From positions 1,234,720-1,298,719 of the forward strand of contig NW_006763293.1 in assembly GCF_000218685.1 (NCBI RefSeq): DNA of 64,000 nucleotides. The letters are read 5' to 3'. Below, piece by piece: positions 52,528 to 64,000 of the stretch; the first letter of the stretch is position 1, and the number at the start of each line of letters is the position of its first letter. A model generated the notes under the pieces. It was given only the letters and a program-made list of their open reading frames with translations. It made no database searches and was not told the origin of the DNA. Made by a program: the position numbers and the translations under genes. Origin of the DNA: Serpula lacrymans var. lacrymans S7.9 (Eukaryota; Basidiomycota; Agaricomycetes; Boletales; Serpulaceae).

Positions 52528-52928
52528 CGTTGGAGGTGGTGGGGTGGGGGTAACTTGGGAGTAAGTTTGGTGAACTGGCAGAGGCTGTTGGTAAACAATT
52601 CAAAATAGCCAATCGTCACTTCCGGGTCCGACCGGAGTAGCCATTTCCGAAAGAAAAAAAAGTTGCCAACCTCCCAAACCACCCACAGTGGATATGGCCA
52701 GAGTCCCGGTAAGTACACACTCCCCTCCATCCAACCCAAAACTCATCAACCCATCCACCCTCCTCGCCCATCACCCAGCATCGACACCTGTCACCGTAGT
52801 TTCCATCTCGCAGACACTCCCTACCGCCCCCCAAACGCACACATCGCACATAGAGCGCAAGGAAACGCACAAGCAGGTGCCGAAGTGACTAAAGTGCCCC
52901 CACCCACGCTACACCCGCTGCACACGCG

Positions 52929-53204
52929 ATGCCCGCCCCCCGCGCCCTCCACCTCAGACTCACCCACTCCCAACGGCGCACCGTCGTCTCCACCCTCTTC
53001 TCGCTCACCTTCTTCGCCGCCGTCCTCACCGTCTCCGCCTCCAACGTCCTCCCGTGCCCCGCGCGCGCCGGGATCCACAGGGGCCGCTATGCCGACGGCG
53101 GGGGCGACGGCGACGGGGCTGCGAGGCGGGGTGGAGGGCGCGCGGATGTCGTCGTTGAGAAGAGGCCGAGGAGGTGGATAGAGGAGACGAGGTCTGAGAT
53201 ATAA
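52929..53204 (+). CDS. Small single-pass membrane protein, unrecognised
   Basis: ATG 52929 reads MPAPRALHLRLTHSQRRTVV followed by a hydrophobic helix STLFSLTFFAAVLTVSASNV, CPARAG, a Gly/Arg-rich stretch and the basic end VVEKRPRRWIEETRSEI. A possible first exon (ATG 52693, MARVP before GTAAGT) lies upstream. The RLTHSQRRTVVSTLFSLTFF segment seems conserved in my memory of agaricomycete hypothetical proteins, but I cannot name it. It has the look of a small mitochondrial or ER membrane factor (inference only). Confidence 0.55.
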   Translation: MPAPRALHLRLTHSQRRTVVSTLFSLTFFAAVLTVSASNVLPCPARAGIHRGRYADGGGDGDGAARRGGGRADVVVEKRPRRWIEETRSEI

Positions 53205-53594
53205 CCCGCCGTTATCCTCGCCCCATCGCGCCCACCGACCACCCGCCCGCCTCTCTTTCCTTTCACGCGTAGGGACAACTCACACCAGGAACAAAAGGAA
53301 ACGGAAAGAGAGGGACCGTTCGCTCAAGTTCCCCATCGGCGACAACGACCATGGAAAGAATATACAATTGGACAACCGACCCATAGTCCTCTAGTACTAC
53401 AGTACATAATGTGCAACAACACCACGCCCGACATCAGGCATACGCGGGGGTCGGAAGAGAATGACGGGTATAGAAATGGAAATGAACAGTGAAGAAAGAG
53501 ACGAGAGAAGACGTCGGGGAGTCGCAAGGGGTTTTTTTTGGTTTCGACGTCCAGCCTTGAGAGCGTGAACAGCAGACGGGGGGGGGGGGGGGGG
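53205..53594. other. Spacer with poly-G run before the gap
   Basis: No gene; ends in a G run of at least 16 before the Ns. Confidence 0.5.
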
Positions 53595-53694
53595 NNNNNN
53601 NNNNNNNNNNNNNNNNNNNNNNNNNNNNNNNNNNNNNNNNNNNNNNNNNNNNNNNNNNNNNNNNNNNNNNNNNNNNNNNNNNNNNNNNNNNNNN
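53595..53694. other. Assembly gap (100 N)
   Basis: Exactly 100 N, a conventional placeholder, following a long G run. The true length is unknown. Confidence 0.99.
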
Positions 53695-54037
53695 TGCTGA
53701 ATCACCATCAAAATAATCTCTTTTGTTTTTTTGGTGATGGTGGTGGTGGTGGTTGCACTCTGCTCGCTCATCATGATCATGCCGATGATTTCACAGTTTG
53801 GGTGGGGGTGGGAGGTGGGGTGGACAGTGAACGGCTCTCGTACTTTGGTATCGTCGGAAGGGAAGAAGAGGAAGGAAAAGAACGAATGAACGAACAAGAC
53901 GCAACAGCAACAGCTACTAGAGCAGCCCACCATGATACACACAAAACGAAAACACACACAAGGGAGGGGGTAAAAGAACAGGACCAAAAAAAAAAAAAAA
54001 AAAAAAAAAGTCTATTGATTGCACCAGCGTGCATCCA

Positions 54038-56988
54038 TCACTCTACAGATGCAGTCGTTCTATTGTTGTCGATATCAATTTCGGAGCGCAACTGCTCCTC
54101 CTGTTCTTGGTGGGTCCCGCTATCAGATCAAGCGGTCAGCATCCTCTTCCTCCTTATCATGACGCGTTTTTTGATAAACGGAGCGGAAGGGGGACGGCAG
54201 TGACTCACGGAAGCGGATGTTCCTCGATGGGTATACAAGCGAGAAAAGCGAGGACGTTCATCGCGGCTTGACATATAAACACAACACGCAGCGCATCGGC
54301 ATACGAAGCCACTGCCGCTTTTCTCAGGGAAGGATCCAGGTCGGGTATAACGTTGATAGAGTGCCTGTCCGTATGCGATGTGTGCGCATTTTTAATAAAC
54401 AAAAACACGGATGCGGGGGGATGAAGGGGTTAACGTCAGCGATGACTGGATGGAATAAGAAATAATAGCGGGTTTTATTTACCGGATCTGCTCGATGATC
54501 TGGGGTAAGAGGACGGCACAGGGGTTGGTGGCTTGGTTAGCATGTGTGCGTTAGTTTTTGGTTGCTAGCGTACCTCTATAGATCCAGGGCCGCGTATCCG
54601 CTCCCTCAGTTTGCGTAACAACACCTCCTGGAGAATCGCCCCTGATAGGCTCACTCCAAGCACTTGACCAGTGGTACGGAATAGATATGTAACTGCAAGA
54701 AAAAAAACGCTACGATGAGTACGGGAGTTGTGATTTTTCGCGTCATGCAATTTGAAACACTCCCCCCCCAAACATTACGCCTCTCACACATTTGACGGCA
54801 CGCGTGGCGCACATATCACAGAGGGGTGGAGATGAAGTGAAATGGGAAATGAACTTACTTCCGGTGGCGACGGCCATGTCCTCTTTGTAAACGCTTGCTA
54901 TCATTGCCTGATGGACGGAGGGACATGTCAGCAGCCTGTCTCTGGTTTTGTCAGCACAAGGGAGCTACGAACGATTAGGGTAGTGGTGATAAGGCTGGCC
55001 ATACCGAGCCCTTGGGGCACGACGTCTAGCCAAAGATGCCAACTGGCGGTCTGGTCATTCCATGTAATAAGAAGCATGCCGGCGAATACGGTCAAGACGG
55101 TCGAGAGGAGCGTCAACATGTATAATTTTCCGGTCCTTCGCATTAACCTAGTTAGGGGAGGCAGTGAGGGAATGTCATAAATGCGAATCACCGGGAGATG
55201 ACCAAACGTATATGAGCACTTACCACCCGGCGAAAACGCTTCCTGTGGATAAAGCGACCTTTGAGTGATATGTCAGAATGGTGTGATAGACATGATGAAT
55301 GATGCAAAGACGCGCACTGAATGAGGAAGCAGATGCATGCCTTTCAGAGACTAGTCAGTCGGTGCTAGAAGGATGACAGAGGGCAGGATGGGCTATACCT
55401 GCATTGGTCGACGAGTTTAGTCTAACGGCAGAAAAATACTAGAGAACGCTCAGTACGGAATGAGAAGTAGCTACGCGGTTCTGCATACCAAAGGGACGTT
55501 ATAAATCTTACGAGGAACACGTGAATCGACGTTCCACATGCACATCGCGGATACGGACTCACCATGGAAAAGGCAGATATGGAGGCGAGGAGGTTCACGA
55601 TAGAGACGGCAAACGGAGTTCTACATGTGATGAGTCTCAGAGGCATGACGGGATATGGCGCCCATCGCGCTTCGACGAAGATGAAAAGCGCCCAGCAGAC
55701 GGCACTACCGACAAAGAGACCCCATATAAGTGGATGTGACCATGCCAGCTCCTCGGCAGTTTTCAAGCTAAAGGCTAGCAGCATGGAAGCCACGGCCCCC
55801 ACGAGGGTGAGGGAACCTGCAAAGTCGATGCGGCGGAGCTTGTCGTAGACGGATCGGTGTTCGACCTCGGAAGAGAGTTTGATGTTGACTTTGAGGAAGA
55901 CGAGAACGAAGGAGATGATGAGGAGGGGAGTCTGAGGGAAATGTATGAGAGATATGGATCCAGCCTACCCGGGAAAGGACTGACTTGTAATAAAAAAGCA
56001 GCTCGCCTAGAAGAAGTCAGGAAACAGGGAAGGGGAATCTTACGGCGACGAAACTGACCAGCCAAAAGTATCATTCATCCAACCGCCAAGGGGACCCCCG
56101 AGACCGGCACCAAGACCGAATAATCTGGGACGAATGAAGAGGGGGGACGGGAATGGGATGGGACGACTTACATGTTAGTCATGCCCTGATAGAGCCCTCG
56201 CTGTTTTCTGAAAAGGACGCGTTAGCAGAATGAAACAGGCGGGATGAAGAGGATTACAGTGGTATGAGATCGGACATGGTGACGCTTGTGACTGAGGAGG
56301 AGGTGAGTGCGGAGAATGGAATAGGGTTGTTGTTCTTACCTGTCATAACCCTAAGGGACGAAGATACGAAATGAGATAAGGAATAGCCTGGAGTGTGAAT
56401 AGGGCTCACCCTCCGCCGCCCATTCCAGCCACGGCACGTGCGATGATGAGGATCTCCATTGAAGAAGCGAGACCGCAAGCGATGGTGCCAGAACCTGGGG
56501 TGAGGGTGAGAGGAGGGTAGAGTGAAGTAAGGGAGGACTTGCCGAATAGCGAGAGTGCGAGAAGCATGGCACCCCTGCGACCGATGATATCTGAGAGACG
56601 ACCTGGGGGGGGATGAGAAGGGGAGAAGGGGAGAAGAGAGGGACATGCCATATAGCGGGGTGAAGCAGCAGACGGAGAGAAGGTAAGAAGTGGCGATGTA
56701 GGACGACTGGTTAGACTTGTTGAAGTAGCTTCCTATGGGAGAGAGAAGGGTGGCTACGATGGTGCCTGCGAAGAGAGGTGAGGATTGGAGGGGAGCGGGG
56801 AGAGAAGACTTGCCGTCCAAGGCACCGAGAAAGACGGCGCTCCAGAGGCCGGTCAGTATCCAGAAAAGATCTGCTTTCGGGGTGTGGTTTTGTTGCTGGA
56901 GGACGTCGGGAGAGCTTGGGCCTGGTGGTGGGGTGTATTCGGGGTGGTGGTGTGTGAGGAGAGGCTGGGATTCCTTTGAGGGGGCCAT
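54038..56988 (-). CDS. MFS transporter, DHA2/Vba-Fnx type
   Basis: Proton-coupled multi-spanning transporter of the drug/basic amino acid branch; relatives include vacuolar Vba/Fnx proteins. Start ATG 56988 (MAPSKESQPLLTHHHPEYTP); cytosolic N-terminus, then ILTGLWSAVFLGALDG, TIVATLLSPIGSYFNKSNQS, SYLLSVCCFTPLYG, MFS motif A RLSDIIGRRGAMLLALSLFG, SGTIACGLASSMEILIIARA and motif RAVAGMGGGG. Later exons give ELAWSHPLIWGLFVGSAVCW, FVEARWAPYPVMPLRLITCR, WLDVVPQGLGMASLITTTLI, FRTTGQVLGVSLSGAILQEV and YADALRVVFICQAAMNVLAF. The last exon encodes a charged tail (THQEQEEQLRSEIDIDN) with stop 54038-54040; skipping its intron would stop at HPLP. About 14 helices, many short introns. The substrate cannot be told. 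Confidence 0.85.
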
Positions 56989-59060
56989 GATGGGAAGGAG
57001 TGAACTTGAATGGGAGGAAGGGCTGAAATATAGATTGGGAAGACAAGCGAAAGCTTACACATGTTCTCCCAAAACCCATCCTCCACTGTCATTATCCGTA
57101 CAGATCGGTTTCGGCCCGGCTCTTTCCCCGTCGATCCTCCACAGTCCTCCACAGCGAACACAGCGAGCACGACACCGACACCCACCGCCCCGTCGTCGTC
57201 CACAGCGAGCACACCACCCACCACAGCGACCGACCCACTCCGAGAGACACGGACAGCACGCTCGGCCTGCCATGGATCTCGCCCACCAGCAGCTTTAAAG
57301 GCTAAGGATCATCCCGTGCCTCAAGGAACATACCGTCCTCGTGAGATCAGATGAGCCCCCATCTCCTCGCTTTTCACACTCTTCTTTCTCTCCCTCTCTT
57401 GCGGACTCAGTGCGTCTCTTTCTCTCTTACGCAACCCGGTCTTCGACATGAAGTCATTCTCCAGACGATAACGTCTCTCACACCCCCTCCTCCACATCTC
57501 TTTCCTGTTCAGTCCTCCTACCGCCTTTCATCACATCACATCACCCCCAAGCCTTTCCCCTTTTGCTCTCCCTGCCACTCCTCCCTCACCGGACTCTCCA
57601 CACAGCATCAATGCCCTCGACATATCCTTTTCACCAACTTCGCATCTTCCTTTTATATGATCTTCTCTCTTCTTTTCGCTATTTTTGACTCTCTCTCTTA
57701 CTCGCCCACCCAGGGACTGGAGTATGTCTTTCGTAACAGCCCAAAGAACTCGCCTCCCTTCATTCCAACCCTCTTTGCCTCCCGAACCCGGCCGTGCCTG
57801 CCCTCCCGGCTCTCCTTTCTCTTCCCTATTTTTGGCTCTACACCATCTTCGCGGGACGACTCCCATTCTCCACATACTCACGTCCCTACCGGCCCATCGA
57901 CGTCGACTCGACCATGACGAATATAGCTTTCACCCCCCGAGGCGTATCACAAGCTCAGCCTCCATCTTCTTCCCTCACGTCAGACCCCCCACCTCAAAAC
58001 TGACATTCTGATTCCTTTTTTCTCAGAAGAAACGGTCAATTACATTCCGCATTAGTCCATTCAGCGTCTAACGACCAACATGGCCTTTTTTCACTGCATC
58101 ACGCCCTCCCCATACACCCGAGTCCCATCTCCTGCAAACCCTTGTCCTGGATCGCCTTTTGACAACGGAATTTGGCACTCGCGAGGGTCCGACTTGCCAC
58201 GGACGTGAATGTGGCCTCGATAGCGCTCGCATCCGTTTCGTCGCGATCATCATTGAGATTTCATTTCCGCTGGGTGTAAAGTAAATAATAACACGTCCCT
58301 GGTGACAGTCCCTTTGTCTTCATTCCACAAAACTCAACCTGGACGGTGTCAATAAACGCAGCAACAAATGCAAAGGGACGTCTCAGTGCTGTCAATGATA
58401 CTGTTTATTTGTGTTTCACGGAACATGACAAACTAGCCATATTCGCGTATACAATGGCCCCAACGTGATCTACATTAGGCTGCTTTACGGCAAGCGAGAA
58501 GGCGTTTTGAGGTTTATTGGGGACAGGGCGAGCCTGGGCTGGTGGGGTCATATGGTCTTGAGCTAATGAACTTGCAGACATTTGACTCGAGTGGTATTTA
58601 TGGACGTAGTACGCATGGCAATGAAAAGAGCTGTAGCTTTGCGCACTGGATGGTGGATGAGGAACGAGCACGAGAAACCGTGGTATGAGTGAGGAAGACG
58701 TGTAAGCGGGGAACGCAGAGGGGACGGGGTTGATAAGACATAAATGAACGGGAAGATGCCGTCTTAGCTAAGCCAGTATTTTCCTAGTATCCCCCCGAAT
58801 AGCGGATGAATGAGCCAAAGCAGGGACAATAGTCTTCTGCACCGACTCTTTTTTTTTTTCTTTCTTTTCTTCTTCTTGTCTCCGCTTTTCTTTACAGCCT
58901 TATACTGGTCCTTATACTGATCCCTGCATCTGCTTGAGTGTGGCAAACTGCTGTCGTTAACCACGCCCGCCATCAAACGAGCGATACCAACGATACTCTC
59001 TCTTCCGATCCTGACGCCGCAGTGTTCCGCGAAACGCAGAAAGAAAGAAAGACCAGACCA
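56989..59060. other. Long pyrimidine-rich intergenic region
   Basis: About 2 kb between divergent genes. Open frames exist (for example 57351-57917 and 58405-58671) but have low-complexity Ser/Pro/Leu composition and no motif. CT-rich sequence at 57360-57720 looks like a promoter/5' leader. Nothing recognised. Confidence 0.4.
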
Positions 59061-61797
<2,737 letters not shown>

Positions 61798-63001
61798 GCG
61801 GAAATGGCATGTTCTTGCGGTTGTCTGCTGGAGCACAGGGCAGATGTGGCTCTTCCTCGTGGATGGATTTTTGGCATTGTTTTTTCTGATTGGTACTGCA
61901 TCATTTCTTCATAATCTCTCTGCTTTCGATAGACATTTGTTTCCATTTGGGAGACTCTGGGAGTTGTTCAGTGTACTATTTGCGATATCATGAGCGGAGC
62001 TCCGGTGACGGACCGGGCCGCGCCGGTTGTTCACACTACGAGTTGACAGTGCGGAGGAGAGGGAAGATAAGATTTACGTCGACGTGTCGTGTGTCTGTCT
62101 TTGTTTGGCTGCTTCCCAGCAGATCGGGGAGCGACGCCACGAATCGAGTCACTCGCCTTGGTTCTTTGGACGCCGTGGCGGATCGTCGAGCCAAAGGGCA
62201 GGAAGCACCACAGAAGCACGCGACGAAACTAGCAGCGGCATCGCCTTTTTGGGCTAGTCACCGGCCTATCCCCTCCCGAAGCACGCAGTCGGCTTTCCTT
62301 TCCGGGAACTGAACTGGATGGACCGGCCAATAACGCGCGGACAAGCGAGCTGGCAAGGACCCCGGAGGCGAGATCTGGGGATCTGAGGCAAGTGGAACGA
62401 GCCGTCGCGGAGCCAATGAGAAATCAGGCGTTGGAGAGCACGCGAACAAGGATGGCCGCCGACGTCGCCATCGCTTGCGGATGAGCACATAGCAGCAGGA
62501 TGATAGCAGCAGTGGGAACGCGGTGTTGCTGCAGAGCTGTGTGCTGGGACATGGAGAGTGGGCCAGAGGGGAGGCTGTTCGGGATCTGCAGATGCGTGGT
62601 GGTGATTCACGATAAGTGACGCTGTGCGATAGCGGCCTGAAAGGGTTTGGGTCGAGCGACCTCGGCGCCGAGGCCAGGGCTGGGTCGGTTTGTTTATAGA
62701 GATGGTGAATTTTAATAAATATAGGATATATAATTACGGCATTGATATTTAGCTGTGGATATGTTACCGAGCATGATTTCCGATTCCGGCCGCGGCTTGG
62801 GAGATGCACCCTTGATTACGTACGGCGATGAGTGTATCTGGAATAGGCAGGTACGGCACCAAAAGTACCCTTGTCACGTAACTATTTTCGGTGTAAACCC
62901 ATTTCTCCACCGCTCACCTCCCATTTTATACTTGACTCTCATTCTCTCATTTTCAGCTCAAGAGTCTCTCCCTCTCTCTCCCTTGCTCTCTCGGCTCCGC
63001 T
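61798..63001. other. Intergenic region
   Basis: 3' flank of the kinase and 5' leader of the HSF gene. A pyrimidine-rich leader (62905-62998) precedes the HSF start. No RNA gene or repeat with a partner seen. Confidence 0.5.
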
Positions 63002-64000
63002 ATGGCTGACCTCTACCCCCCCTCCTCCTACCCCTCCCGCCAACAGCAGTATCCACGACACCACGACAACCAGTACCCCCAGCTCAACACAAATGCCCTC
63101 GTCTACGGCCAGCAGATCATCTCCAACGGCCACTCCAGCTCCAGCACAGGCAGCCCAACAGACGACTCCCCAGACCACCCAAAGTCCCCAGACCACCACC
63201 AGCCCCAGAAGACAGAGTCGAAACCACAGGCTACCTTCCTCACAAAGCTATACGCGTGCGTTGCCCTCTCCCCCCCGCTCTTGCTCCCCATTGACGCGTC
63301 TTTGCTCACTAAAGTCTCCTCGAACGCCCCGAAAATCACCACATGATTCGCTGGGATCCTGCTGGAGAACATATCATCGTCGAGCGCCCAGAACAGCTTG
63401 CCCTCCATGTCCTCCCCAGCATATACCGTCAATCGAGATTTGCCAGCTTCTCCCGGCAACTAAATGTCCGTGCTTCTCTTCCTTCGATCCTTCGCCTCAC
63501 TTAATCATCCTCTTTCTCTTGATACTATCCTCTTCTAGATTTATGGTTTCATGCGCAAGGTAAACCTCCGTAACGTAGATCCTGCCATAGATGACCCAGA
63601 CGCGAGCACCTGGTGTAAGCACTCCCGATCACCTTCATGCTCTCTTCATTCATCTTTCTTCTCACAGCCCATCCTACCCTCAACCGTCACTCTCCTCCAG
63701 AAGTCGTAGCAAACTTTAAACGCCGCGTTCCTCCTCGTCTCCCTAAACCCAGAAAACGTGATGCACAGGAGGCCCCTACCATCCCTCCTCCCCGTTCTGC
63801 CATCGGCATGGGCCCTGTCCCCCTCACCGTCCCATCCTCTGTCGGTCCTCCCTCCCACAAGGGCCTCTCACAAGGTGGACGCGCGCGTGGCTTCTCTGCC
63901 CCAGGCTCATTCACCCCTCTCAGTCAAGGTGGTGCTGCGGGCTGGGGCACGAGCTATCCCCGTTCCGCCTTGCCCCCTCTCACCGTGCCCTCTGATCCGC
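63002..64000 (+). CDS. HSF-domain transcription factor, N-terminal part (runs off right edge)
   Basis: DNA-binding protein of the heat-shock-factor class (Hsf1/Mga1/Skn7-like). Start ATG 63002 (MADLYPPSSYPSRQQQYPRH), a Gln/Pro/Ser-rich leader, then the winged helix across four exons: TFLTKLYALLERPENHHMIR, WDPAGEHIIVERPEQLALHV, LPSIYRQSRFASFSRQLN, IYGFMRKVNLRNVDPAIDDP and TWSHPTLNRHSPPEVVANFK, then RRVPPRLPKPRKRDA. The recognition helix FASFSRQLNIYGF is canonical. The stretch then turns Pro/Gly-rich to the window end. No heptad-repeat or receiver domain is visible, so Hsf1, Mga1 and Skn7 cannot be told apart. Confidence 0.9.

Noticed and set aside
57351..57917. 188-codon plus-strand frame in the intergenic region
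   Set aside because: Low-complexity Ser/Pro/Leu composition from a CT-rich leader, no motif, no supporting splice pattern.
58405..58671. 88-codon minus-strand frame
   Set aside because: No recognisable features and no clear promoter or intron context; kept as unannotated spacer.

Overview
This window comes from the nuclear genome of a mushroom-forming basidiomycete (Agaricomycetes). The case rests on dense genes with many introns of roughly 50-60 bp, basidiomycete-typical DUF6589 and RecQ-like remnants, a Tnp2-like DNA transposon, a Crypton-like recombinase and chromodomain Ty3/gypsy elements. All gene models were read by eye from six-frame translation and splice signals. Family names come from recognised motifs, not from database searches.

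Layout. Housekeeping genes form islands: the N-terminal half of an Slh1/ASCC3 helicase (1-3821, -) and the nucleoporin Nsp1 (4143-6143, +); then APRT (25671-26380, -), an Hsv2/Atg18-type PROPPIN (26700-28193, +), a Ufe1/syntaxin-18 SNARE (28449-29608, -) and a KCH-type potassium transporter (29989-31989, +); then a Tip20/RINT1 tether subunit (48106-51431, -), mitochondrial ribosomal protein uS14m/Mrp2 (52031-52527, -), a small membrane protein, an MFS transporter (54038-56988, -), an Fpk1/Nrc2-type AGC kinase (59061-61797, +) and an HSF-domain transcription factor cut by the right edge.

Two transposon nests lie between the islands. Nest 1 (6613-22097) sits in a DUF6589 gene. That gene was hit by a solo LTR (family D, target-site duplication GCGTC) and by a Ty1/copia element (copia-1, TSD GGCGA). 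Copia-1 was in turn hit by a gypsy element (gypsy-A, now 5'-deleted), a solo LTR of family B (TSD GTTGA) that itself carries a solo LTR of family A (TSD CTATT), and a full-length intact copia element (copia-2, TSD TATTT). Nest 2 (32531-47912) begins with a MITE-like element with a TA duplication. A 15-kb DNA transposon with a Tnp2-like transposase entered it (flanking TTAAC). The transposon then took up a Crypton-like fragment, a 566-bp miniature LTR retrotransposon whose LTRs contain a tRNA-like pol III unit (TSD CAATA), a young gypsy element (gypsy-B, TSD GCACG) and another family-B solo LTR (TSD GATTG). Almost every insertion can be removed at its duplication to restore an open reading frame, which is strong internal support for the reconstruction.

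The most unusual object is the miniature element at 36736-37301. Each LTR holds a 73-nt tRNA-like sequence with A box, B box and oligo-T terminator. Its primer site copies the half-tRNA-iMet site of the two copia elements here. Gypsy-B shows Tf1-like self-priming complementarity and a canonical -1 slippery heptamer at the gag-pol junction. Position 53595-53694 is an assembly gap.
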